DNA from: Conidiobolus incongruus B7586
Taxonomy: Eukaryota > Entomophthoromycota > Entomophthoromycetes > Entomophthorales > Conidiobolaceae
Direction of reading: 5' to 3'
Length of the DNA: 31,777 bases
NCBI GenBank assembly: GCA_000697335.1
Contig: JNEM01010116.1
Location: 1 to 31,777, forward strand
In this document: in pieces, positions 12,712-24,102 of the stretch
How positions within the stretch are numbered: the stretch's first letter is position 1
Layout of the letters: every line of letters begins with the position of its first letter
Program-made: the position numbers and the translations under genes
The notes under the pieces: generated by a model
Databases searched by the model: none
What the model was told of the DNA's origin: nothing
The model's input: the letters and a program-made list of their open reading frames with translations, nothing else

Positions 12712-12759
12712 ATGGTAACCAACCAAAATAAGCAAATTAAGTGGACGGTCACGATGTAA
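12712..12759 (+). other. Possible upstream open reading frame before chitin synthase
   Basis: An ATG frame of 15 codons ending in TAA, in the only base-balanced patch of the upstream region. If this patch is transcribed as a leader exon, the frame could act as a translational brake on the chitin synthase. Whether it is in the transcript is unknown. Confidence 0.25.
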
Positions 12760-13308
12760 AATAGCTCTAAATTCACCACGAGATTTAAGAACGATTGAGG
12801 TAAAGGTAAATTTAACTTAGGTATTTTGTATTGTGGAGAAATTAAACATTTAAATAATGGTGCAGGTTGATAATTTGAAAAATTTGTTATCTATTGACAA
12901 ATATTTACAAGTTTTTGAATATTTTTTAATCTTTGAATTAATTGAGTTTTTTTATTAATATATATTGGATTTTTTTTGTTAATACTTGGTTATTGTATAA
13001 TTGTTACTATAGTAGTACTAATTGGGTGACTCGTTTTGTTCAAAAAATTACGATAGATAATTAGAATTTTTATTCAAAAGAACTATTTATTATTTATTCT
13101 AGAGTATAGAATTATTTATTCGTAATTTATTCTCTTAAAAATTGTTCATCATTTAAAGGTATTACCAATATAATTTAATATTAATCTTATCATATGATAG
13201 ATATTGATCTTTTATATTGATAGATCCTAACTAATTTATCATTATAAAATTTTCACCAAATTAATTAAAATCATTAATTAAATCTTTTTAAAATAATAAT
13301 TAATAAAC

Positions 13309-16300
13309 ATGGTAACAAAACTTTATATTGCAAGTAGAAAAATAAATGGATTAAATATATTATAGACGATTAGAACATTTACCGCCACTACCACAACTTC
13401 CAACCAATTCGAAGAAATTCCTTACACTGCCGAAGATCTTGTGCATTTACCAAGACTTCAGCAAGAAGCTCCTCTAACCCAACTAAATTCGCCAAATCCA
13501 AGATTAGTGTCAGATATTGTGAAACATTTCTTGGATAGGGACTACCCTTTCACGAATTTGAATAGCACCACGCTGCTGATAAGTTACAAGCCAGAAATTC
13601 CCCAAAATCAATTGTTCGGCGCTACTGTTAACGAATACTACTTGGAGACAGGATACAGAAACGTTACTGGCGAATTGTTAAGCATTCCCAGGCCACATAT
13701 TTACCAACTGACCACATCCAGTTATTTCCAATTAAGACGAATGGGTCAGGATCAGTCTATCATTTTTAGCGGTGTGTCGGGCTCCGGAAAATCGGTATCG
13801 TATCGCCATGCCCTCAAACAGTTAACTGTACTCGGTGCGCCTAAGAAAAAGATGAGCGCTCAGCACAAAGTGGGCCATCAGCTGATGAATGCTTTCAAAG
13901 TTTTGCAACTAATGGGAAGTTGTCACACAGAGCACAATCCTCTGTCCACACGATTTGGCCTCTATCAAGAGACTCAATTTAATAGGAAGGGTCGTCTCGT
14001 CGGATTCAAAACCATTCACTTTTATCTGGAATCGAGCCGTGTACTCCAAATGAACCGATTGAATGGTCAAGATTCCAGTTTCCTAATCTTCCACTGGCTG
14101 CTCAGTGATTTTGTCAAGGGTGACAAAGAACTCGCGAAATTGGAAGGATATCTCCCTCAACTCAAAATCGACAGCAGCTTACAGCATGGTATTGAATCTG
14201 GTCTACTTCAATTACTAGACGACGAGGAAAATCCTCAAACCTTAAACCAATTATTCAAATCCTTCAATCTCAAAAAAGAATTCCGACTGAACTTCTATCG
14301 CGTATTAATTGCTATTGTTTTATTACTAAAATGTGATTTTTACCATCATGATGAAGATGATTTTGTATTGGTTAAAAATCAAGATTATTTAGAGATGGTA
14401 GCAGAATTGTTGAGCGTTCAGGTGGATGATTTGGAACTTGTAATGGTTGCACGTACAAAGGTAGTCAATGACGAAGTTTGCACAATGATGCTCGGTTTGG
14501 AGGAGGCTCAGCGTCAGAGAGATCAACTTTGTACTACTCTTTTTAAATTGGTTTTCAGTTGGGTTGTTGAGGCTATTAATGCTGTTTGCTGTCGTGACGA
14601 ACCTGATGCCATTGTTGATTCTCCAGACTCTCAAGGAGAGGATAATCCTGAAGATTTATATTTAATTGGCCTTTTGGATTATCCAGGATACGATTCCATC
14701 TCCAGCAGTCCAGATGAAAGCAGTCACATCGGTTCTTTCGATCTTTTCTGTACCAATTTCATCAATGAAACGATGCAAGCTTTCATACTCGACAACGTTT
14801 TCAGTCTTGAGCACGGTATAAATAAAGAAATGATCGAGGATGGAATATTTGTCCCAGATCTTGATTTAGAATACCATCCCAATACATGTCTGCATCTCTT
14901 GAGAGGTGATCAAAATATCACTCAAGAATCCACTGCTCTGAGCCAAGATCATGGTTTATTAGGTCTATTTTGCCATTGGAGCAAAGAGCAGATTTTGCAT
15001 CCTCGCAGAGAAGGTCGCAAATACTATATGCGCAAATCATGGGTTGATCCTGATACTCATTTATACCACTCCATTCAAACACGTTTCCAGAATCATCCCG
15101 CATTAGATTCCAGTGGTCAATCTTCCGATTTCCCAAGTGCCGAACCAACATTTGTAATACGTCACTTCTGGGGCAATCAAGAATATACAATATTAGAGCC
15201 GCCATTATCCCAAAACAATAAGCGCAACTCCAGAATGGAAACAGTTAGCGAGTACTCCAAGTCCTTCCTCGACCAAAACATTCCCCATGTTTCGCCCGAT
15301 TTCATTCCATTGTTCAGACATCGTTGTGATAATTGGTTTGTTCAGGATTTGTTTTATCATCCAACACTCACTGGCCATTCTCAGAAAATTGAGAAGACTG
15401 GAAATTCCCATTTGGTTGACTTACAGTTGTCCAATGAGATGGTGAGGAGGCCCGGAGAAAATAAGCGCAAGAATGAGGCAATAGATGAGAGTGAAAGTCG
15501 GCCACAGTCTGAATATATGGATGGAGAAGTCGAGAATGAGGAAGAGTGTGAAGAATCTGCAGGTTGTGAACAATCCCAGCAAGTTTCAGACTCCCAATCG
15601 ACAATTGCTTCAGAAGAGACTATCCAATTCAACTTGAGCCAACTCCACAGGAATCTCACCGACATTCTGACCACTTTGGAGAACACCCAACAGCGTCACT
15701 GTATCCATCTTAGAGACCGCAACCCCAAAACCATGGAATTTGACGAGCATTTACTCAGATGGCAAATTCATCATCACTTTATCCTACAGCAATTAAGATT
15801 TAAAAAGAATCAGTATTTAATTTCTCTTAATATTGAAGATGGTATTGAACGCTACAGTAGTCTATTCCCCATTATGCATCCACGCAAAAATACGTCGAAT
15901 ACCGTACCCGCAAATGCTAGGGAAAGGATTCAACATTTTATTAATTTTAAGGGCTGGTCCGATATCGAATGCTGCCTCGGTGACAGTCGATGGTTCCTGA
16001 GCGAAGCATGCTGGAAAGAATTGGAAGACGGTCTCAGAAGATCGGAATTAGCTAGCAAAGGCAATTTGAAGTTGATCGAAAGCTACCAGGAGAAGGAGCA
16101 AACCATGAATACCGACAATGATCACGACTATTCCATGATGTATCACAATGAGAAGGACACTGAACCAATGTTGCAAGGTACAAACCTCCAATTACAAGAT
16201 ACTTATGATATGAGTCTCTATCAGGATGAGAAGTGTGAAACTACAGCTGCTAAGGATGAGGACGACTGGGCCAATCAAGTGATATCCATCTTTGACCGCA

Positions 16301-19300
16301 AATCCAAACAATACCACAGGGACCTTCCTGATTTGGATTCTGTGCACGATCAATTAGCCCCCAAAGACAACCGCACGAGTTGGTTCTCCAGAATTAGTTG
16401 GTTCAATAAACCTCAGACTCAGCAACCTACTGAAAGTTCCGAATCTCTTTTGAACGACGACCACGATGCTTCCAAACTCCAAGTTTGGAAGAATCATCCT
16501 CGCAATTCGAAGCATTTGTCGATAATTGAAGCAGATGAGAAAGAAAGAATGCCAAAACCTCTAATTCGATTGGATTCCAAAGCGAATAAAACGTCGCTGC
16601 AACCGCGCAAGAAGAAAAAAACTGCTGTCAGGAAATGGTGGATTCGATTCGTGTGGCTTGTGACCTTTTGGATCCCCAGCTTTCTGCTGCGCTGGCGCGG
16701 TATGAACCACTCCAAAATCAGGATGGCGTGGCGTGAAAAAGTAACGCTCTGTCTGCTTATTGCTGTCCTATGGGGATCTGTTCTATTCCTTAATATTGGA
16801 TTAGGTCCTATTTTATGTCCTAAACTGAAACAATTCACAACGGAAGAGTTGGGCTATTTTCAATCACCCGAAGAATTGTATGTTGGCATCCGCGGTAAAG
16901 TTTACGACATTACCCGATGGGCTCAGCAGGATCATGCTCACGGTGTTGGAGGATTTGCAGGTCCCGTTCAAATGCTCGAATTTGGTGGTAAAGATATCAG
17001 TAACAGTTTCCCAATTCCTCTTTATATTGGATGTGTCGGCTTAGTCAAAGATGATCAAGTAAAATTGAGGACAAATTTAACCAAGTACAATGGATTTGTC
17101 CACGACGTAGGCCCGGAATCCAGCTTAATTGAAAACACACAACTTGGTCAACCGAATTGGTATAATGATGTCGCTTCGCCATTACTCAAGAGAATGTACA
17201 AGGGAGAACTCGTGTACAACTGGGAAGAATTGAAAAACATGCGCTTGAAAGAAAGTCGTCAAGTGGGTGTCATTGGGGATAGAGTATTCGATCTCACAGA
17301 TTATTTTCAAACCATCGATTATGTCAATCTCATAGCGGGATCCACTTCTCAAGCGGCTGCAGATCATCATTTCTTAGATGGTCAAGTCGAACAAATGTTC
17401 CATCTCTTGAACCCATCAGTCGATATGACAAATCTCTGGAATGAAAAAATTCGTCTAACATCCCAAAAGAAAGCTGAACACTACAGCTGTCTCTTAAACG
17501 AATTTTACATTGGTAGGGTTGATAGTAGAAAGAGCTTCCGATGCTTGTTCACGGGTTATATGTTGTACGCAATGGCTTGGGTTATTTTGGCAATTGTTCT
17601 CGTCAAGTTTTTGGCTTCGTTACAACTTGGAGGTAAACGTGACCCCCAAAATTATCAAAAATTTGTAATCTGTCAAGTCCCCTGTTATACAGAAGGTGAA
17701 GAAGGTCTTAGAAAGAATATTAACAGCTTGACATGTATGGACTATTCCGATCACCACAAGTTGTTATTCATTATCACCGACGGTATGATCATTGGAAGTG
17801 GTAATGACCGCCCCACACCCAAAATTGTCTTAGATATTTTGGGGGTGGACGAAGCGAGTGCCTCGGAAGTCACTGCTAAGAGCTTTATCTCTGTTGGTGA
17901 AGGCAATCTCCAGCACAATATGGCTAAATTGTACAGTGGTCTTTACGAGTACGGTGGCCATAAGGTGCCTTTCTTAGTTGTAGTCAAAGTTGGAGCTCCT
18001 GGCGAATTAATCCGCCCTGGTAATCGTGGCAAACGAGACAGTCAGGTAGTTTTGCTCAAATTCTTAAATAAGGTGTTTTTTGATAGGGAGATGAATCCTT
18101 TGGAATTGGAAATATACCACCAGTTGAAGAATGTGATTGGTGTACCTCCTCATCTGTACGAATATATCTTAATGATTGATGCCGATACTCAAGTTGCTCC
18201 GGACGCTCTCACCAGACTCGTTGCCTGTATGCACCACGACGCTAAAATTGCAGGTATTTGTGGGGAAACACAATTAGCTAATCCTGAACAATCTCTGACT
18301 ACTATGATTCAAATTTACGAATATTTTATCTCTCACCATATGTCTAAAGCTTTCGAATCATTATTTGGATCGGTCACATGCCTCCCAGGATGTTTCTGTC
18401 TCTATAGAATTAAGACTCCAATCTTTGCCAACGTTAACGGTGACGACGATGGAGTCGCCCAAAAAGTTCAGCCCCTTATTATTTCGGATCAAGTGATTGA
18501 TGCCTATTCAGTGAATGAAGTCGATACCCTTCATGATAAGAATCTCCTTATGTTGGGAGAAGATCGTTATCTTACTACTCTAATGCTCAAATTCTTCCCC
18601 AAGTACAAGCTCAAGTTCACATCAGACGCTAGATGTAAAACTACTGCCCCTGATCAAGTCAAGGTTTTAATCAGTCAGCGTAGAAGATGGATTAATTCCA
18701 CCATTCACAACCTTTGGGAACTCATGGGACTTCGTCAATTGTGTGGTGTATGCATAGTTAGTTTACGATTTGTGGTATTTATTGATTTATTTGGGACTCT
18801 GATTATGCCAGCTATGATTGGTTATCTCGCCTACTTGGTCTACCATGTTGTTTCCGAACCTAAAGATACTCCAGGACTTGTTACAGTAATTACATTAGCT
18901 GCTATTTACGGATCCCAAGTTGTTCTATTTATCCTCAAGCGTAAATGGAGTCACATCGGTTGGATGCTTGTACATACTTTTGCACTTCCTTTGTTCTATA
19001 TCTTTTTACCAATTTACAGTTTCTGGCATTTTGATGATTTCAGTTGGGGAAATACTAGAAGAGTGAATGGTCAAAAACTTAATGGTAAAGGCCACGATCA
19101 GAAATACAGCTGGGATACTGATTTTGACCCCAACTCTATTCCTCATATGAAATGGTCAGACTATGAACGCACATTGCCAAGTTGCTACCAGAGTGATAGC
19201 GCACTTGAAGGAAACGATTTCCAAACCGAAGAGAAAGTCACCCGCATGCCGATACCTACAGAATTATTAGATGGCATACAATCACCACCACCAGCTCAGA

Positions 19301-19929
19301 ACAACATTGATAACTATTTCATGGATAACCAGAGTGTCCGAGGTGATATCCAAGTGATTGAAAATCATATTCCAACCTCGCCATATGGTGAATATATCAC
19401 ACCTCAGGGCCCTCACAACGACTCTCAACGTAGTTTAACGTCTTTTGGTAAATATCACCCACTTGATGCAATGACACCTGGTTTAGGGTTGAGAAACACC
19501 GTATATGCACAGACATCATCCGCTTCATTAAACAGACAACTCCGACAGCCTCCGCCTCCCGCTTATTTCTCAACCACCTCATTAAAACGCTCAATGACAC
19601 AGTACACTACAAACGGTAGCGTTGAACGATTTGATAGTAGTCAAACGTCGTTGGCACATCCCACCCGAGTCAAAACCATGTACGCCTCCCGAACCGTAGG
19701 CCCCCAGCACTATATCTCTGGAAGCCAGACGAGCTTAGGTCACTACGGCAATCCCGCCCCTGCACGTATGAACACAATGTATGTCAGTAACAATCCGTTC
19801 GCATCACCACCCCAGCATTTCCATACCATGCAACGGCCGATGACTAGTTATCCCAAAGGATACTATGGTCGCAGGGGTATGAGTTACCATCAGCTTTCGA
19901 ATCATCATCATACTAATCCCTTCATTTAA
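13309..19929 (+). CDS. Chitin synthase with myosin-like head (class V/VII type)
   Basis: It makes chitin from UDP-GlcNAc at the plasma membrane. The main exon is open from 13366, just after an in-frame stop, and has no ATG near its start. The best model is ATG (13309-13311), a 54-bp GT-AG intron (13312-13365), then exon 2, giving about 2188 residues. In order: a diverged myosin-motor-like head (about 40-640) with P-loop G-V-S-G-S-G-K-S (137-144), N-P-L-S-T-R-F-G and D-Y-P-G-Y (439); an acidic, Ser-rich linker; membrane segments near 1092, 1127 and 1396; a cytochrome b5-like region (about 1158-1226); and the GT2 catalytic domain from about 1434, with DAD (1606), L-P-G-C, GEDRYL (1732) and QRRRW (1772). 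Last come membrane segments to S-W-G-N-T-R near 1900 and a 285-residue tail. The tail lacks the usual DEK_C domain but has PPPPAY (2063-2068) and two S-Q-T-S-L...T-M-Y repeats. An AATAAA lies at 19975. Confidence 0.93.
13312..13365 (+). other. Proposed first intron of chitin synthase
   Basis: A 54-bp GTAACA...TATAG segment directly after an ATG. It removes an in-frame TAG and joins ATG to ACG in frame. Its length and its GTAAC donor match an intron of the HIRA gene in this window (25406-25462). Alternatives exist, such as an ATG at about 12866 with a weaker donor, so this needs transcript support. Confidence 0.55.
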
Positions 19930-20497
19930 TTATTCACACTTATTGTCATTATTTTCCCTCCCTTTATATTTTACAATAAAACCAAAGTTTCAAAAAAAAG
20001 TATTAATAATAGATAATTTAAAAAAATACTACACAGATTTCGAACTAAAAATTAGAGTTAATTAATTGTTATATTGAATTCAACTCTTCTCCTACAATAA
20101 AATTATTCAATAATTCTTCAAAATATTGAATTATTTTTAAACTCAAAATCTAAACAACCATATCTAAATACCATTGGATACAATAAAAATAAATTTTTGA
20201 TACTTGAAGATTTTAATTAATTTTTAAATTTAGTAATTATATTATTTTTTTTTTGAGATTTGATATGAATTAAATTTTGATATTATTGTTAAAATAATAA
20301 TATAATATTAGAAAAAAAAATTTTGTCATAATAAAAAATAAAAAATTAAATAGAGCAGATATGTTATTGTAAATTAGTATAAATTTTATGTATTACAAAA
20401 ACAAAACTATATATACTATAAATTGATAATTATATTCCCTAATGAAAGTGATTATTTATTACCTGAGAAAATTTAGTTTAGAGATAATAGAATATAG
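19930..20497. other. 3' flank of chitin synthase and spacer to the tRNA
   Basis: Contains the likely polyadenylation signal AATAAA (19975-19980) and then AT-rich spacer. No further gene was seen. Confidence 0.6.
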
Positions 20498-20569
20498 GGG
20501 CGTATAGCTCAGTGGTAGAGCAATCGACTGCAGATCGATAGGTCGTTGGTTCAAGTCCGACTGCGCCCT
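20498..20569 (+). tRNA. tRNA-Cys (anticodon GCA)
   Basis: A 72-base intronless cloverleaf. The 7-bp acceptor stem is GGGCGTA with TGCGCCC (one G-U pair). The D stem is GCTC/GAGC, the anticodon stem ATCGA/TCGAT with GCA at 20530-20532, and the T stem GTTGG/CCGAC with loop TTCAAGT. The discriminator base is U, the usual identity base for Cys. Internal A-box and B-box sequences are intact, and a run of five T follows at about 20574-20578 as the Pol III stop. Confidence 0.97.
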
Positions 20570-21553
20570 AAATAATTTTTCCCATATTTTTTTAAGCTTG
20601 AAATCAATAAATATCAGCCAAGTATATTAAAATATATATTCTCTTGATATTAATTTATCAATTTTTGTATTCAATATCAGTTTTTTAATTCTTTATTTTG
20701 TTAATTTTTATTATATTAATTTTGATCGAATTTTAATCAATCAAACAATATAATTAAACAATTTTTATTTAATCATTGAAAAAATATGTTTAATATTTTA
20801 TAATTTTTTTAATATAATTTGATTTTATCGTATTAAAAATACCTAAGAATAATGCATTATCTAGCATCATTTTAGAATGATGTCGATTCATAATTTCAAA
20901 TTATTTAAACACTAGATTCTTAGTAATTAATTTTGTATAAATAATTTTAACCAAATATCATTTAGAATTACTAATGGAATATATTAATATGTATAAAATT
21001 AACTCTTATTTTATTATTACTACTTTTAAATGATTATTATTTTGCAAATTTTATTTTGGTGAATTTAAATATACTTTTTATATTATTATTACTTTTTTTG
21101 AGATTATTTCTAAAAAAATAAATTAGAAATTAGAATTTTAAATAATATAAATAGTAGTAAAATTTAAAATCAATATTATAATGAAATATATTTAGAATTA
21201 TTTCTTCTCAGGGAATTTACCGAATAAAATTTCCATTCAAGTTTTTATAATGCATCCCTAGTAAATGTATCAGGTCTTGTAAGTTATTACTTAGATATCC
21301 TGTTTATTTCACTTAATTAATATTGTCTAAAAGCGTTGATACTATCAAAATATTGAATATGAATATTAACTTGACTGAAATATGACGATTTATTTTGGCA
21401 TTAATTCAAGAGGATTTATAATTATAAATAAGTATTAAATTTATTAAGTTTTTATGTTATCTACATTAAAATATTAATTAATTGAAACATTCAAAACAAT
21501 TTAATCCATACTTATTCAGGATTTTATAGATTAATTTTAAATGTCTTAAATCG
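20570..21553. other. AT-rich spacer between tRNA-Cys and the PPxY membrane gene
   Basis: No coding or RNA gene recognised. A small perfect hairpin (CATCATT/AATGATG, loop TTAG) lies at 20865-20882, inside weaker 8-bp outer arms (20842-20849 and 20916-20923). A three-codon upstream ATG frame (21541-21549) directly precedes the next gene. Confidence 0.5.
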
Positions 21554-22357
21554 ATGGATTACAAATACCATAAGTTAATATATATAGCTGTAATGGTGCA
21601 TTCAAAACTTGTGATGAATCAAAATTCAAGGATGATTAGTTGGATTAAAAGGATATTTAATAGATATTATATTAAAGAAGATAGTGATATTAATGATAAT
21701 ATAGAAACTGGAAATTATAGCAATAATTTAAATCTCAGCAACAGTACCAATGTTCCATTCCAATGGCGTGGCGATATTCACGACGCTATTTATCAAGCTA
21801 GTCAAGCAACTAGTCCAAAACAACTTCAAAAACTCAAAAATTCAATAATTAGATTATTTTTATTGAATTTGTTGATACCCATAGCAATGGTAATAATAGT
21901 CACAATTACTATCATATTTTCCAATATTGCTCTACAGCTCGTCGGCGTTATTGTACTGTTCTTTTGTTTTGTTTTTGTCGCTGATTTGATCATGGTAAGT
22001 AGTGATCATAGAATATTTATTGATTATGCTAATTTAATAGCTTAGTGGTTGTTGAACACACTCTCAAGAATTCAAAGAGCTCATAGATATGGTTGGGATG
22101 AAAATCCGAGATTCGAAGTAATTCAAGACACGCATTGTAGAAGTCACCAGGATTCGATCCCAATGCCACCACCTACGTATCAATTAGCTAGATTGACACC
22201 TCCTGCTTATGATCTTAGTAAATATCTAGATATGGTAGCACAATCGAATGAAACTTCCAACACTAGTAATAATGAATTGCAGTATTCTATGTCATCGTTA
22301 CAACCTGCACCCTCCTATCACACTTTGCCAATTGTGGCTTCAACTAGGGAGGTATAA
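21554..22357 (+). CDS. Two-pass membrane protein with tandem PPxY motifs (copy 1)
   Basis: Two exons joined across a 51-bp GT-AG intron (21995-22045) with GTAAGT donor and a GCTAAT-type branch site. The intron's end removes an in-frame TAG, giving about 250 residues. A short polar N-terminus is followed by two closely spaced membrane segments (about 97-122 and 125-147). The intron comes directly after them, then a cytosolic tail with PPPTY (188-192), PPAY (199-202) and a weaker P-A-P-S-Y (234-238). PPxY motifs bind WW domains, notably those of Nedd4/Rsp5 ubiquitin ligases, so a role as a ligase adaptor or a sorted cargo is plausible but inferred. It is a paralogue of 30218-31181. The start is uncertain: in-frame ATGs at 21593, 21614 and 21632 are possible, and the last aligns best with the paralogue's start. 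I do not recognise a named family. Confidence 0.8.
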
Positions 22358-23283
22358 CTATACCCGAACCAACGATATCATTGGATCATTTTTAACGATG
22401 ATTTATTTATTAGTAATATTATTTATTTTCCAAATTTATTAAATATATTATTGTAAATTAAATGAATTTGAAAATTAAACATTAATTATTAAAAAATATT
22501 TTTTATTATAATTAAAATTTTAAATATTTTTATTTAGAAATAATTTCAATTTATAATTATATTAACCAATAATAATAATAATAATAATAATAGTAGTCTA
22601 AGATACATAATTACTCAGTATGTTATAATTATAATTATAATTATAAATTTTTATTTGCTTTAAAGGATCCAAGGTAAATTTCAAGTAAAAGTGAATCTCA
22701 TCAACAAAATAATCAATGCCTCAATTCCTTGTTTTTTAATTACTTTGCAAATTCCTAAATCATATACAATGAAAGTAATTTTAATAGAATATAGATTTGA
22801 AAATTTAAAGAATCCCTGAAACTAGAATTTATTAAAATATTGGAAAAATTCATTGATTTTATATATTTTTTATTGGTTCTTGTTTAAAAATATCTTCTTT
22901 AATATATTAGTAAAGATTATAATCAAAGTTCAATTCAAGCTATATATCTTCATCCAATAGATTTCTATTTTGATTTGCGATAGTTTAAAAATTTTTTTTT
23001 AATATTCAATATAAATATAATTTTAGCAATAAATAAAATTTAATACATTAATTAATATTAATATAAATTTGTATTTTTGGAAAATATTCATTTTATAAAA
23101 AATATTTAAAAATTATTGGTTAAATTAATTAATTGATAGGAATTTTCAAATAAAATTATATTTTATTATTCATGGCTTAATTCTATTAATAAAACCATAT
23201 AAATACAATATCGCCGTCACTATTTAGAACCCCTTTTTGATTTATTGTTCATTCACTTTCTTAAATATACATCCCGAAATAAC
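22358..23283. other. AT-rich spacer with microsatellites
   Basis: Holds an AAT repeat at about 22569-22591 and an ATAATT-type repeat at about 22624-22648. No gene was recognised until the micropeptide frame at 23284. A TATAAAT box lies at 23198-23204, beside a small group of CpG sites (about 23210-23217). Confidence 0.55.
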
Positions 23284-23397
23284 ATGTCAATATCTTTAGA
23301 TTATAACTATGATACTTTAAAAATCTTACTATTGTTAGGCATTATAATATATACTATTAAGGTAATTTCACAACAATGGATTCTAATAGTGTATTAA
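23284..23397 (+). CDS. Possible 37-residue single-pass membrane micropeptide
   Basis: An ATG frame of 37 codons lies about 80 bp downstream of a TATAAAT box, in a CpG-containing patch. It encodes a polar start, then a hydrophobic stretch rich in Leu and Ile (about residues 12-24), then a short tail. A GTAATT donor after codon 26 and an acceptor ending at 23400 would allow a spliced form ending a few codons later. Tiny membrane proteins such as oligosaccharyltransferase or translocon subunits look like this, but no specific family is recognised, and chance cannot be excluded in such AT-rich DNA. Confidence 0.3.
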   Translation: MSISLDYNYDTLKILLLLGIIIYTIKVISQQWILIVY

Positions 23398-24102
23398 TAG
23401 TTATATAGAGATTAATAAGTGAATATAAGTATATAATAAATACGAATTAATGATTTATCGGTTATAGTGTTAGCATTAAGAAAATTTTGGGATATTGAGC
23501 CATAATAATAGTTGATTAGTATGGGATACATATTAAAATTAATTAAATAATAATGAATAAATTAATCATAGTTTAAAGTTATTAAAGAGAATATATAATT
23601 AAAAATTATTTTGAATATAAGCTAACATTAGAAAAAATATTAGATTAAAGATCATTTTGAAAGATTAATTCAGTTAGTTATAATATTAAATATCATTACA
23701 AAATTAATAAAATCATTTTTCAAATATCTAAAAGATTAATAAATTAATTATAATTATATCAAATTCAAAGTGATAAATAATATAAAAAGGATTAATATTG
23801 ATTATAGTTTATAAATCCAATATCTCTCAACAATTATTGATTTACTCTTTATAATAATTTCAATGTTTCTATTTTTTTAAAAATTTTAATATAATTGACA
23901 TTTGTTAAATTTGTACTTTAAAATATTATCTTGTTTAAAAAATATTGATAATTATTAACATTTTTTTACTTGTATTTTATTATTAATTTGATTCAATAAA
24001 AATATATATTATTAGGAAAAGTATGTATTATTTAGTAAAGTTCAAAAATAATATTAAATAATTTAAGTTATTAAATCTTTTTCAAAAAGCTATAAATACA
24101 AT
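23398..24102. other. AT-rich spacer downstream of the HIRA gene
   Basis: No gene, RNA or repeat recognised. It lies between the possible micropeptide and the stop codon of the minus-strand HIRA gene and should contain the HIRA 3' UTR. Confidence 0.5.

Larger units (their letters stand above)
12206..13308. promoter_or_regulatory. Upstream region of the chitin synthase gene
   Basis: CpG reappears here, marking the return to host sequence. An ATT-type microsatellite lies at about 12246-12282. The stretch 12,690-12,810 is less AT-rich, with several CpG sites. It holds a short upstream frame (12712-12759, 15 codons) and GTAAAG/GTAAAT donors near 12,797-12,806, so it could be a 5' leader exon or a control region. 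No single TATA box can be picked out with confidence. Confidence 0.4.

Noticed and set aside
14389-17370. Several minus-strand frames of 60-115 codons across the chitin synthase
   Set aside because: They are antisense shadows of the long coding exon and show no domain of their own.
20842-20923. Nested inverted repeats suggesting a small MITE or structured RNA
   Set aside because: The outer arms are only 8 bp, no target duplication is seen, and such repeats are expected by chance in AT-rich sequence.
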